Source: JAHBXL01 sp964409775
GTDB taxonomy: Bacteria > Planctomycetota > Phycisphaerae > Phycisphaerales > UBA1924
Direction of reading: 5' to 3'
Length of the DNA stretch: 64,000 nucleotides
NCBI GenBank assembly: GCA_964409775.1
Contig: CAYPEI010000022.1
Span: forward strand, 7,239-71,238
Shown: one piece after another, positions 10,927 through 19,265 of the stretch
Numbering within the stretch: position 1 is the first letter of the stretch
Layout: every line of letters begins with the position of its first letter
Made by a program: the position numbers and the translations under genes
Notes under the pieces: model-generated
Database searches by the model: none
Told to the model about the DNA's origin: nothing
Seen by the model: the letters and a program-made list of their open reading frames with translations, nothing else

Positions 10927-11414
10927 GTCATTTGCCCGGTTCGAGCGGCCCAGCGTGCCGCGACGGATCGAGCGTCCACGGGCGCGCCTGGGAGGGCCGA
11001 CGCCTGTGCGGGGGAGAGAGTAGAGACAGGTTGTCGCGCTGGCACGCAAGTGCCTGATGCGGCGTTGTTTCTGCTCGCGGCTTTCCCCACCAGGACACCG
11101 CGAAGATCAGAAGGACCTCGGGGCCTGCCAGCAACGGCCGGGCCGCCCGTAGGTCGCCGCGCGAGTGCCGAAGGGCATTCGTCGAACGGGTTCTCTCTCT
11201 CGCGGCTGTCGTTCAGCCGCAACATCCGGGGCTCGGCGTTTCCCGCGAGGACGCGCCGGGCAGACGCACACCACGACGTGTGTGCGTTGATGTGGCTCGT
11301 CCCTCCCAAGGGCGTGCCGGGCGGAAAGAGCCGGGAACGGCTCCGGGCGCGGTAGGTGCGCTGCGAACAGGTTGTTTCGGCCCTCAGCGGGGCACATCAG
11401 TTGGAGATCGGTCC
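10927..11414 (+). ncRNA. Candidate large structured RNA or 5' leader (unrecognised)
   Basis: The 606 bp between the response regulator and the lectin-like gene carries no convincing ORF but many strong hairpins. Examples are GGCAC-GCAA-GTGCC (11041-11054), a 9-bp stem with two G-U pairs closed by GAAG (11161-11182), GCGGCTG-TCGTT-CAGCCGC (11202-11220), ACGCACAC/GTGTGCGT (11264-11287) and GAGCCG-GGAA-CGGCTC (11328-11343), plus longer-range CGGCG/CGCCG (11234-11258) and CTGAT/ATCAG (11054-11110). Two loops are GNRA tetraloops. A promoter-like pair lies just upstream. It does not resemble RNase P RNA, tmRNA, SRP RNA or any riboswitch consensus I know. High GC alone produces some hairpins, so this stays a candidate. 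Confidence 0.4.
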
Positions 11415-12251
11415 ATGAGCAAGGTCTTTGTGAGCAGCTCCTGCGTTGGTTTCGTGCTGCTGGCCGCCGGGCTCGCTTCGCCTGCATCGGCGCAGTTCAA
11501 CTATGCCAACTTCTCGTCGGTCGCGAACCTGACGTTCAACGGCGTCGCGACGCAGACGGGGAACACCATCTCGGTCACTCCCCCCGTCGGCTCCTCGGCC
11601 GGATCGGTGTGGCGGACCAACAACCAGAGCGTGGGCCTGGGCTTCGTCACCAACTTCACCTTCCGGATCCGCGACATCGCCGGCGTCGGCTCGGACGGAT
11701 TCGCGTTCGTGATCCAGAACGAAGGCACGAACGCCCTGGGCGGCACGGGCGGCGCGCTCGGCTACGCCACCAACCTGCAGTTCCCTTCGCAGATCGGCAT
11801 CGGCAACAGCGTCGCGGTCGAGTTTGACCTGTGGAACAACGCCAACAACTGGCCCGACTTCGGCAGTTCGAACCACATCTCGATCCAGACCAACGGCCTC
11901 TCGGCGAACCTGCCCGACCAGGCGCACTCGCTGGGCCATGTGATCCCGTCGACGGACATGTCCGACGGCGCGATCCACGCGGTGCGGATCATCTACACGC
12001 CGGGCGTGATGCAGATCTTCATGGACAACATGTCCACCCCGCTGCTCTCCGCCCCGGTCACTCTCACGAATCACATGCTGCTCTCGAGCGGACGCGCGTT
12101 TGTCGGCTTCACGGCCGGCACCGGCGGCGTCGCGAACGCACAGCGGCACGAGATCCTCTCCTGGGACTTCTCGGATGTTGTGCCGGCGCCGGGCGCCGTG
12201 TCCCTGCTGGCCCTGGGCGGCCTCATGGCGGCACGTCGTCGCCGCGCCTGA
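11415..12251 (+). CDS. Secreted L-type-lectin-like protein with PEP-CTERM-like sorting signal
   Basis: 278 residues; the ATG at 11415 has GGAG 8 nt upstream. The signal peptide is about residues 1-26, ending in SPASA|Q. The body resembles the legume/L-type lectin beta-sandwich: DGFAFVIQNEGTNALGGTGG, SVAVEFDLWNN and HISIQTNG are typical strands of that fold, suggesting carbohydrate or glycoprotein binding. The C-terminus is PAPGAVSLLALGG followed by ARRRRA: a small proline motif, a hydrophobic helix and a basic tail, the layout of exosortase-sorted PEP-CTERM proteins in Planctomycetota. It is probably exported and retained in or released from the envelope. No exosortase gene is visible here. 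Confidence 0.85.
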   Translation: MSKVFVSSSCVGFVLLAAGLASPASAQFNYANFSSVANLTFNGVATQTGNTISVTPPVGSSAGSVWRTNNQSVGLGFVTNFTFRIRDIAGVGSDGFAFVIQNEGTNALGGTGGALGYATNLQFPSQIGIGNSVAVEFDLWNNANNWPDFGSSNHISIQTNGLSANLPDQAHSLGHVIPSTDMSDGAIHAVRIIYTPGVMQIFMDNMSTPLLSAPVTLTNHMLLSSGRAFVGFTAGTGGVANAQRHEILSWDFSDVVPAPGAVSLLALGGLMAARRRRA

Positions 12252-12522
12252 GCACCCTCGATCGCCCCGCTGGTGGATTCGTGGCCAGGGTGAGTCCGCC
12301 CCACGGCTGCGATCCCGATGCACCCGACGGCCGGTCTGCCATGCGCAGGCCGGCCGCCAGTGCTTTTGGACCCTGCCGCGTATTCCGCGTGCATCCGACT
12401 CTGCCGATCGCGACGCGCACCGCCACGCACCGGGTGGTCGGATAACCGCGTGGGCCGTGGCTCATGACGCCTGCATATCCGATCGTCAGGGTGCGGCGTG
12501 CAGCCGCGGAGGGTGCACGTCC

Positions 12523-13401
12523 ATGTCGTCGATTCGGATGGTCAGTCTCGGCTTTCTGCTCTGCATGGCGTTGATGCCGGCATTGCTGCTGAGCATCGCC
12601 CGAGGCCACCCCGACGCGGCAACGCTGGCGGTCACGACCATCGGCCTGCCGGGCGAAGACGGCAAGCCTGCCCGGGCCTGGAGCGGCGCTCCCAAGGCAA
12701 CCACGTCCGCGGCGAGCACCAACGCACGCCCGTCGGCGCCGCCGAACGCAACCGCCGTCGCGGTGGTCGAGTTGTACGTTGTCGACTCCGAGGCCGCGGC
12801 GATCTCCCGCGAGGTGAGCGCAGCGCATCCGGGCACGCTCGTGCTGACCTTCGGGGCATCGCAGACCAAGTCCGAACCGGGAACGGGCATCGATCCATAC
12901 GTCGGTGTTGAAGCGGCGAAGCGTCGCCGCGCGTACGCACGAGCCCTGAACGACGGCCGCGAGAGCATCGGACCGGCTGTGGTCGCCTCGCCGGGACGTG
13001 TCGCCGGACCCGAAAAGCCCACTGCGGCGTGGGTGAAGGAGCAGGTGGCCGCCGCCGGTTCCACCGCCGGACCTGCCGAACTGACGGTGAAGGCTTCGCG
13101 CCCCTCCGGCAAGGGCGCGGGCACGGCGTGGCAGGTGGAGTTCGCCGCCAAGGTCGATCAGAAGCACCCGGCGTTCTCGGAGGACGCCATGATCAACCTT
13201 GTGCTCGCCGAGCCCATGGGAGCAGAGACGGGTGCGCCGCTCCGCGTCGTCTCGTTCAAGCCGTTCAAGTTGCCCAAGGGCGGAAACGGAACCGTCGAGA
13301 TCGCCCCGCCGACGGGCGGCAGCCCGACGCGGCTGGTGGCGATTCTTCAGCACGCCAAGACGATGCGCGTGATGGCCATCGCGGGCGCCGACCTGAAGTG
13401 A
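12523..13401 (+). CDS. Hypothetical exported or membrane-anchored protein
   Basis: 292 residues from ATG 12523, with GGAGG 11 nt upstream; an in-frame ATG at 12538 is an alternative start. A hydrophobic N-terminal segment (about 6-24, SLGFLLCMALMPALLLSIA) is a signal anchor or signal peptide. A low-complexity Ala/Thr/Pro linker follows to about residue 80, then a mixed alpha/beta body with no recognisable family motif; LVLAEPMGAETGAPLRVVSFKPFKL lies near the C-terminus. It sits in the cluster of exported proteins. The 271 bp before it shows no gene. Function unknown. Confidence 0.7.
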   Translation: MSSIRMVSLGFLLCMALMPALLLSIARGHPDAATLAVTTIGLPGEDGKPARAWSGAPKATTSAASTNARPSAPPNATAVAVVELYVVDSEAAAISREVSAAHPGTLVLTFGASQTKSEPGTGIDPYVGVEAAKRRRAYARALNDGRESIGPAVVASPGRVAGPEKPTAAWVKEQVAAAGSTAGPAELTVKASRPSGKGAGTAWQVEFAAKVDQKHPAFSEDAMINLVLAEPMGAETGAPLRVVSFKPFKLPKGGNGTVEIAPPTGGSPTRLVAILQHAKTMRVMAIAGADLK

Positions 13402-13427
13402 ACTCGCCGCGCCGCGAAAAGCCCGGC

Positions 13428-15002
13428 TCAGCAGCGCCCGATCCCATGCCCGAACCACGCGCTCAGGAACGCGAAGATCGCCGGCACGCCCCCCTCCGAT
13501 CCGCCGAAGTACCACGCCCGGGGATCCTGAACAAACCAGAGCGACAAGAACCGCATGATGTCGACGACGTCGACCTCGCCGTTGCCGTCGAAGTCGGCCA
13601 CGCACTCCGGGATGCAGTTGCCGTCAAGCCGCGCGATCCCGAGTGCTCCCTGCCCGCCCGGCGTGTTCGGATACGCGCCGACGCGGAGGAAATAGGTCCG
13701 CCCCGCGGTCGCGCCGAACGCGAGCCAACTCTGAAACCCCACGGGGCAACTGTCGTCATCGCATCCGAGAATGGCAAGCGAGCCGCAGTTGCCGGAGTAG
13801 ACGGCAAGTCGATCGTCGGTCACGCTGTTCCCACAGGTCGCCATCTGAAACATCCCCGTGCACGGGGCGATCCATCGGAACCACACGTCGCTGCTGATGC
13901 CAAAGGGCGGCGACGGGACATTGCAGTCGTCCGGCCCGACGCTCGACGCTCCCCGCGTATCGAATGCGAACTGCCCTTCGCCGGCGATGGCGGTGGCCTG
14001 TTCGCACAGATCGTTCGCGGGCGGAGGAACACAAAGGAACACCGGGGTGCACGGCTCGCCAAGCCCGATGAACCGGCCGCTCAATGCCGCGCAGGCGGTG
14101 CCGGTCTGCAGCGTGCAGCCAAACGGCTCGGCCATCATGCAGCACGCGCCCAGTGTGGGCTCGATCGGCCAGCCGCGGATGCGAACCGAGAGGACGTTGT
14201 CCGCCGGCGATGCACCGCCCCACGCCAGCGCATCTCCCTGGTCGCCGGGCATGGACGGGTCGGCCGGTTCGTAGCGCACGCCGTCGCCCGTCAGGTTGCC
14301 GTAGTCGTTGTCGATCCAGAACACATCGCGGCTGGAGCCGATGACGGGCTGCGTCGCGACGCACGCGTTCCCCGGAAACACCGTGCTCAGCCCGCCATTG
14401 GGCAGGATCTCGCCGCGATCGTCGACGTAGGCGATCTCCAGCCCGAACTCCGGGCCGTGCAGGACAAACGGCGAGAGCGTCGCGACGATGAGATAGGAGC
14501 CTGAGGGCTGAGCAAGGTTGGCCGCCGAGTTCTCGATCAACAGGAACTGCTGCGAAACCAACTCGTGCTGCACGATCCGCGGCACGCCTTCGCCCGCGAG
14601 GTTGATGCGGTCGTAGAAGGAGAGACGAACGTAGATCCGTTCGCGCGGACCCCACGTTCGCACGTAGAAGTCGACGCCCGAGATGACCGCCCCGGCGTTC
14701 GCGGCCGGACCCGGGACCAGTGACATGTCGTCGAGAATGGCCGTGGGAGCCGCGGCGAAACTCCTCAGGGTGCTGCACCCGGAAACAGCATCGAAGAGGA
14801 TCTGACCGGCCGGACCGCGCTCGGCGGTGTCGGCGGCTGACCCTCGAGCGTTGACAAGGATGGGAGCGGAGGCGGCCGGGGAATCAAGGATCTCGTCCCG
14901 CATCGCCGGCGCAGCACGATCCGCCGCGCCGGCATGCGCGCAACACCACAAGGCAGCCACAGCGGCCATCAACGGACGAACCAATTCCTTGGGTTCTCTC
15001 AT
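13428..15002 (-). CDS. Secreted protein with paired dockerin-like C-terminal repeats (A)
   Basis: 524 residues. The signal peptide is about 1-26 (PLMAAVAALWCCAHAGAA). The N-terminal half is unknown. The middle holds a Cys-rich LGACC...C...C...FLCVPPPANDLC motif, then a beta-rich DVWFRWIAPCTGMFQMATC...YSGNCGSLAILGCDDD module that resembles a pre-peptidase-like beta-sandwich. The C-terminus has two copies of a calcium-loop-plus-helix unit: DFDGNGEVDVVDIMRFLSLWF and GGVPAIFAFLSAWFG. Such duplicated DxDGxxxVxD-helix units are dockerin-like and common on Phycisphaerae secreted proteins. It is a close paralogue of the gene at 15087-16661. Role unknown; probably extracellular. Confidence 0.85.
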   Translation of the reverse strand: MREPKELVRPLMAAVAALWCCAHAGAADRAAPAMRDEILDSPAASAPILVNARGSAADTAERGPAGQILFDAVSGCSTLRSFAAAPTAILDDMSLVPGPAANAGAVISGVDFYVRTWGPRERIYVRLSFYDRINLAGEGVPRIVQHELVSQQFLLIENSAANLAQPSGSYLIVATLSPFVLHGPEFGLEIAYVDDRGEILPNGGLSTVFPGNACVATQPVIGSSRDVFWIDNDYGNLTGDGVRYEPADPSMPGDQGDALAWGGASPADNVLSVRIRGWPIEPTLGACCMMAEPFGCTLQTGTACAALSGRFIGLGEPCTPVFLCVPPPANDLCEQATAIAGEGQFAFDTRGASSVGPDDCNVPSPPFGISSDVWFRWIAPCTGMFQMATCGNSVTDDRLAVYSGNCGSLAILGCDDDSCPVGFQSWLAFGATAGRTYFLRVGAYPNTPGGQGALGIARLDGNCIPECVADFDGNGEVDVVDIMRFLSLWFVQDPRAWYFGGSEGGVPAIFAFLSAWFGHGIGRC

Positions 15003-15036
15003 GCCTCAGGCGCGTCTCGGGGGATTCGGATGAAAG

Positions 15037-15064
15037 CCCGTGGCGGGCGCTAGCCCGCCGCGGG
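15037..15064. repeat. REP-like palindrome between paralogous secreted genes
   Basis: Arms 15037-15048 and 15053-15064 pair over 12 bp (one G-U) around a GCTA loop. It lies between the stop of one secreted-protein gene and the start of the next on the minus strand. There is no U-run, so it is more like an extragenic palindrome than an intrinsic terminator. Confidence 0.6.
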
Positions 15065-15086
15065 TTGAAAGGTGAAGTCAGTCTAC

Positions 15087-16661
15087 TTACGGAGTGCAGG
15101 GGCCCTGGCCAGTGGCGAACCAGATAGACAGGAAGGCGAAGATCGCCGGGACGCCCGGGCTGCCGCCGTAGTTGCGGGCCGCCGGGACGAAGGCGAACCA
15201 GTCGGACAGGAAGCAGAAGATGTCCGGCACGCCGACGCTGCCGTCGTGGCACCAATCAGCATCGCAGAACTGCGGGCCGCCGGTGCAGGAGTTGTTCAGC
15301 AACTCGAAGAAGTTGTTGCCGCCGGCCGTGGAGTTCCACGTGCCGATGCGGAAGAGGTAACTGGTGCCCTGCGTGACGTTGAACGTCGCGGTGGCCTGGC
15401 CGCCGACCTGGCCGCAGCCGTCATCGTCGCACGCGACGATGGTGTTCAGGTCGCCGCAGTTGCTGCCCTGGTAGACCGCGAAGGCGTCGTCGGTCGTGTT
15501 GAGCAGGCAGGTGCGGAGAGTGACGCTGCCGGTGCACGGAGCGTTCCAGCGGAACCACACGTCCTCGCCGACGTTCTGCGGCGCGGTGCACGGCGGGGCC
15601 GCATCGGTGACGGTTGCGCCGCGGTTGTCATAGGGGAACGTGCCGAAGCCGGTGACGACCTGGGCATTGAGGCAGTCATCGTTGGCCGGCGGGGGGACGC
15701 AGAAGAACTGCGTGCAGGCCTGGCCGAGGGTGAGCGTGCCGCTCTGGGCGGTGCAGTCCGCTTCGTTCGCCAGAATGCAGGACTGGTTGGGGAGGCAGCA
15801 GGCGCCGCTGTTCGGGTTGGTCGCGAATCCGCGGAAGCGGAGCGCAAGGCCGTTGAACACCGTCCCGGCCGCGAACGCGACCGCGTCGCCCTGGTTGACG
15901 CCCGCCTGGGCCGCGTCGTACGGCTCGTAGCGGATGCCGTCGCCGACGGCGTTGGTCAGGTCATTGTCCATCCAGAAGATGGCGAGGTTGCCGCCGACCG
16001 CCGGCATCGTCGGCGCGCACGCCGCGCCGGGGAAACTGGTCGTGACCTGGTTGTTGGGAAGAATCGCGCCGTTGGCGTCGACGAACGCGATCTCGACGCC
16101 CCAATCGTCATCGGGGATCACGAAGTCGGTGATGTTCGCGGTGAACTGGTAGAGGCCCGGCGTGGTGTTCGCCGCCGTGCCCTGGATCAGGTACGTCTCG
16201 GAGATGATCTGGTTGCTCTGAACGATCAGCGGGTTTCCGGCCCCGGCGAGCGTGATCGTGTTGAAGAACGTGACCCGCGCGCGGATCTGCGCGAGCGGGA
16301 CGAGCGGGCGCACGAAGAAGTCGATCTCGGTCACGGTGCCGCCCGAGACACTGGCCGGACCGGGTGTGAATGAACCGTCATCGAGAATCGCGGCCGGTCC
16401 CTGCGTGATGCGGGAGTAGCCGGTGCAACTGGCGATGGTGTCGTACAACACGGTCGTGCCGCGGAGCCCGGGCGCGCCGGTGTTCTTCGAGCCGATGGGC
16501 TCGAGGACGCCGCCGAACTGCGGCTGCCCGACATCTTCGACAAACTGAACGACGCGCTCGTTGGTCTTTGGCGCCGCCTGGTGCTGCGCCAGCGCGCTCG
16601 GCAGGGACGATGCAAGACCACACACAAACGACAGGGTGCAGGCCTTCCAATGACGATTCAT
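15087..16661 (-). CDS. Secreted protein with paired dockerin-like C-terminal repeats (B)
   Basis: 524 residues from ATG 16661, preceded by TTGGAGG about 10-12 nt upstream; an in-frame extension to 16709 lacks support. The signal peptide is about 1-25 (CGLASSLPSALAQ). Architecture matches protein A: an N-terminal domain with TVLYDTIASCTGYS...AAILDD, then SGACCLPNQSC...FFCVPPPANDDC, a DVWFRWNAPCTGSVTLRTC...DDDGC module and a tail with GVPDIFCFLSDWF and GVPAIFAFLSIWF. The same length and order of modules point to a tandem duplication followed by divergence. Probably extracellular; ligand and enzymatic role, if any, unknown. Confidence 0.87.
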   Translation of the reverse strand: MNRHWKACTLSFVCGLASSLPSALAQHQAAPKTNERVVQFVEDVGQPQFGGVLEPIGSKNTGAPGLRGTTVLYDTIASCTGYSRITQGPAAILDDGSFTPGPASVSGGTVTEIDFFVRPLVPLAQIRARVTFFNTITLAGAGNPLIVQSNQIISETYLIQGTAANTTPGLYQFTANITDFVIPDDDWGVEIAFVDANGAILPNNQVTTSFPGAACAPTMPAVGGNLAIFWMDNDLTNAVGDGIRYEPYDAAQAGVNQGDAVAFAAGTVFNGLALRFRGFATNPNSGACCLPNQSCILANEADCTAQSGTLTLGQACTQFFCVPPPANDDCLNAQVVTGFGTFPYDNRGATVTDAAPPCTAPQNVGEDVWFRWNAPCTGSVTLRTCLLNTTDDAFAVYQGSNCGDLNTIVACDDDGCGQVGGQATATFNVTQGTSYLFRIGTWNSTAGGNNFFELLNNSCTGGPQFCDADWCHDGSVGVPDIFCFLSDWFAFVPAARNYGGSPGVPAIFAFLSIWFATGQGPCTP

Positions 16662-16911
16662 ATCCGAAGCCTCCAAGTTCGCCACACCCCACCACCCCAG
16701 GTTTGCCAATCGCTCTGCGCAGCACGTTCCCGTGCCGTCGGCGCAAGTACCAGTCTACCAGATGCATGCAAAAAGCAAGAGAAGCGCGCGTATGTCGTCG
16801 CCGAAGCGCGCGCACGTCTCCGCTCGCGAACCGAACGCGAATGCCGAGTAACTCAAACCGATCTGATTCCGTACGGTGATTCGTTCCGATTCTGCAGTCG
16901 GGACGCGCCCG

Positions 16912-18207
16912 TCAGCAGGGCCCGAACCAAAGGGACAAGAAGGCAAAGATATCCGGCACAGCGATGCCTGCAACGCCGTCGACGTCCGCTGAAGAATCGC
17001 CCGCGAACCACGCGCTCAAGAACGCGAAGATGTCGGGGACGGCCTTGGCGCCGTTGCGGTCAAAGTCGCCGCGGCACACCGGGGCGTAGAAACAGAGCGA
17101 ACGGACGTTCTCCGGGAACACGCCTTCATCGACGACACCCGTGCTCAACGCCGTGGTCTCGCCGGTGTCGAGGAAATCGCCATCGCCGTTCAGGTCGCGC
17201 AGCAGGAACACGGCGTCCTGTGCGCCCGTGCCGTGGCTGGAAATCGCCATCATCCGCACAGGGCTGATCGGCCCATGCGCGATCGCGAACGAGGTCTGCA
17301 GAACTGCGCCCGCCGGCAGCGCCGACTCGGTCCACACCACCGCCGACTCGCCCGCGGCATCGATCGCCCCGCTCATGTTCCCGTCGCGCAGCCGGTAGAT
17401 GCTCTGCACACCAGACTGGTTGTGAACGAAGATGTCGACGCCATCGGTCGCGCAGGAGAGATCGCACGCCGCCCCCTGGTCGCCGTCGGTCAGAAAGATG
17501 CCGAACTCACCGGCGCCGATCGAGCCGTTCATGTCGGCATCGCGCAGACGGATGATCACGTCCGCGGCACCGCCGCGAAGGTCGGCGAAGTAGGCGGCAT
17601 CGCCCGCAAAGCACAGGTCGAACGGGTTTGAGTTCGTGACGTTGGTATAGGCGTCGAACCAGACCGAGCACTCGTTCTCGTCGTCGGCATCGCCGTCACC
17701 GTTCAGATCGACTGTGCGGTAGATGGAGTCCGGGCTGGTCGAGCCGACTCCCGCGTTGGCGATGAAAATCGCGCCGCCGTGGCCCGCCAGCCCGTTGGGA
17801 GTCTCGATCAGGAAGTTCAGGAAGTTGAACAGACCGCCACGGATCCACACCCGCGCCTCGCCGACATCCATCGCGTCCCCGTCGGAGTTGTTGTCGCGGC
17901 AGGCGTAGATCGCGTCGTTGTCGCCGTCGGCGATGTAGACCGTCCGATCGGCAGCCTGGAAGATGGCAAACACCGAGCCCGTGGGCGACGCGATGCCCGA
18001 AGCGTTGCCGGCCCCGAAGAAGACCGTCGTGAGGTCGGCGACCCCGTCGCCGTCGGTGTCGCGCAGAAGGTACACCGCGTCGAGAGTGAGATCGCCTGCG
18101 AGAACGCCTCCGGTCCGGTCATCCGGCGCAGCCGGCTGGGCGTCAACGGTGGTGGCCCCGGCGGCAAGGGCGACGGCAGCCAGCACGATCAAACGGGTGC
18201 TACGCAT
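16912..18207 (-). CDS. Secreted Asp-rich repeat protein with dockerin-like tail (C)
   Basis: 431 residues. ATG 18207 (MRSTRL) is chosen because GGAGAA lies 7 nt upstream; a TTG 12 nt earlier overlaps that ribosome site. The signal peptide is about 1-24 (AAVALAAGATTVDA|Q). The body repeats short VYLLRDTDGDGVAD-like units (AVYLLRD, IYACRDNNSDGD, IYRTVDLNGDGDADD, IIRLRDADMNG, IYRLRDGNMSG, VFLLRDLNGDGD) at about 50-residue spacing, consistent with a calcium-binding beta-propeller. The C-terminus carries AVPDIFAFLSAWFAG and AVPDIFAFLSLWFG. It is the third adjacent gene with this tail. Probably extracellular, role unknown. Confidence 0.87.
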   Translation of the reverse strand: MRSTRLIVLAAVALAAGATTVDAQPAAPDDRTGGVLAGDLTLDAVYLLRDTDGDGVADLTTVFFGAGNASGIASPTGSVFAIFQAADRTVYIADGDNDAIYACRDNNSDGDAMDVGEARVWIRGGLFNFLNFLIETPNGLAGHGGAIFIANAGVGSTSPDSIYRTVDLNGDGDADDENECSVWFDAYTNVTNSNPFDLCFAGDAAYFADLRGGAADVIIRLRDADMNGSIGAGEFGIFLTDGDQGAACDLSCATDGVDIFVHNQSGVQSIYRLRDGNMSGAIDAAGESAVVWTESALPAGAVLQTSFAIAHGPISPVRMMAISSHGTGAQDAVFLLRDLNGDGDFLDTGETTALSTGVVDEGVFPENVRSLCFYAPVCRGDFDRNGAKAVPDIFAFLSAWFAGDSSADVDGVAGIAVPDIFAFLSLWFGPC

Positions 18208-18431
18208 GGGGTTCTCCAATCACCCCTTTCCCCCGCGGCCGATGGCCAGAGTTCAGACCCGAATTTACTCGGTGAGAGTCAGCGAGCGCGGGCAAAAACG
18301 TCAGATGTCCGAGAATCGACCGGAATCAACGACCCAGAATGAGCAGGGCTCCTTGGGAAGTCTCCGCGTCCGATAAGAACACGTTGAGCAGGCTGCTGCC
18401 CGGAATAGGGCATGAAATACGCATCAAGATC
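18208..18431. other. Intergenic region upstream of secreted protein C
   Basis: This is the first half of a 496-bp stretch without a protein gene. It holds the ribosome-binding site and presumably the minus-strand promoter of the secreted-protein gene. I see no ORF, repeat or strong hairpin in it. Confidence 0.4.
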
Positions 18432-18459
18432 TTGTACCGATTCTAAACCGATGTAATCT
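18432..18459 (+). promoter_or_regulatory. Candidate sigma-70 promoter for terminator-ended RNA
   Basis: TTGTAC (18432-18437), a 16-bp spacer and TAATCT (18454-18459) lie in an AT-rich patch. The predicted start near 18466 precedes a run of stem-loops that ends in an intrinsic terminator at 18656. It is a motif match only. Confidence 0.4.
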
Positions 18460-18465
18460 CATGGC

Positions 18466-18656
18466 TTACGCAGGCAGCGCCACGGCTCGCTCTGGGTCGT
18501 TGGGGGGTCTGGCCCACCAATGACTTGGGAATGCGGAGCCGCAACGCGGCCCGCGGCATGGCCTTGCGGCGCGCTCCGGGGCGCCCACAAACCAACCGGG
18601 ACCCGCTCGTCCCGTCAAGTACCCTTCGGCGCAAACCGAAGGGTCCTTGTTTTTTT
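18466..18656 (+). ncRNA. Candidate ~190-nt structured RNA or attenuator leader
   Basis: A rod-like fold spans 18483-18541: CGGCTC/GAGCCG outer stem, a 9-bp GGTCGTTGG/CCAATGACT middle stem with two G-U pairs, and a GGG/CCC tip. Smaller stems follow (CGGGA/TCCCG at 18597-18614), then a classic terminator. It has its own promoter-like motif and contains no ORF with a ribosome-binding site. It could be a stand-alone small RNA or a transcription-attenuation leader for the small membrane-protein operon starting at 18704. It does not match SRP RNA, RNase P or known riboswitch consensuses; its length is near that of 6S RNA, but the ends do not pair. Confidence 0.45.
18621..18656 (+). terminator. Rho-independent terminator
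   Basis: ACCCTTCGG (18621-18629) and CCGAAGGGT (18636-18644) form a perfect 9-bp stem around a CGCAAA loop, followed by CCTTG and seven T residues (18650-18656). It is the best intrinsic terminator in the window. It lies 48 bp upstream of a start codon on the same strand, so it ends an upstream RNA or attenuates the downstream operon. Confidence 0.85.
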
Positions 18657-18703
18657 GGGACCTCCAGCCGCACGGCTCGCGGCCCATTTCCGTAGCATGG
18701 GGC

Positions 18704-18982
18704 ATGGGGACCATCCCGAACACGGTGTTTGAGTCTGTCCGGGTGCGAATGACCCGGCAGCAGATCCCCGTCTGGCAGATCCGTCTGCTGACGGTGCTCC
18801 TGCTCGTGCTGGGGCTGGTGGTCTTTCTGCTTCTGCTGCCGCTGATCGTGTTCGTCGTGGTGCTCTTTGCGATCGGCATCGGCGTCGTGCGGCTCAGGCT
18901 GTGGCTGTCGGGTGTTCGCAGCAGCGGCGTGCCCGACGACGCGGGACGTGAAAACGTGCGGATCGTCATCCGTGAAGGCTGA
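18704..18982 (+). CDS. Small integral membrane protein
   Basis: 92 residues from ATG 18704; an alternative ATG at 18749 (MTRQQIP) would give 77 residues, and neither has a strong ribosome site. The centre is a long hydrophobic stretch (LLTVLLLVLGLVVFLLLLPL and on to FAIGIGVV) sufficient for two closely spaced transmembrane helices. The C-terminal tail is polar (SGVPDDAGRENVRIVIREG). It is the first gene of a compact three-gene unit overlapping or abutting the next two. No family recognised. Confidence 0.65.
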   Translation: MGTIPNTVFESVRVRMTRQQIPVWQIRLLTVLLLVLGLVVFLLLLPLIVFVVVLFAIGIGVVRLRLWLSGVRSSGVPDDAGRENVRIVIREG

Positions 18983-19013
18983 GCAGACGCGGCCGGCGAA
19001 TGATGCTCCGGAC

Positions 19014-19265
19014 ATGACCGATCAGCGCAAGGGCATCATGCGATCACTGGGCGAGTTCGTGGGGCACATCGCCCGCGGCTTGGCCACGGACCCGGCGAAG
19101 CCCCGGGTGGGCGAACGCACCGTGGTGCGTGAAGACACCACGCAGAGCGAGGAAACGACGGCTGACGGCCGTCGCGTTATCCTGCGACGGACGGTCATCG
19201 AAGAGATCGAGGTCGCGCCGGATGCCGCGGGGACGGAGCGGCGCCCGGAGGACGGCTCGACATGA
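19014..19265 (+). CDS. Small hypothetical protein
   Basis: 83 residues from ATG 19014 (MTDQRKGIM). A GTG at 18972, overlapping the preceding stop, would add 14 residues and give translational coupling, so the start is uncertain. The sequence is charged and soluble, with GRRVILRRTVIEEIEVAP near the C-terminus suggesting a short beta-hairpin. Its stop overlaps the next start as ATGA, strongly suggesting co-translation. Function unknown. Confidence 0.65.
   Translation: MTDQRKGIMRSLGEFVGHIARGLATDPAKPRVGERTVVREDTTQSEETTADGRRVILRRTVIEEIEVAPDAAGTERRPEDGST

Noticed and set aside
10927..11414. RNase P RNA, tmRNA or group II intron
   Set aside because: Conserved segments (GAGGAAAGUC, ACAGAA, tmRNA TUCGA loop with tag, domain V) are not found on either strand.
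18466..18656. 6S RNA
   Set aside because: Length fits, but the 5' and 3' ends do not pair into a closing stem and there is no large central bubble.
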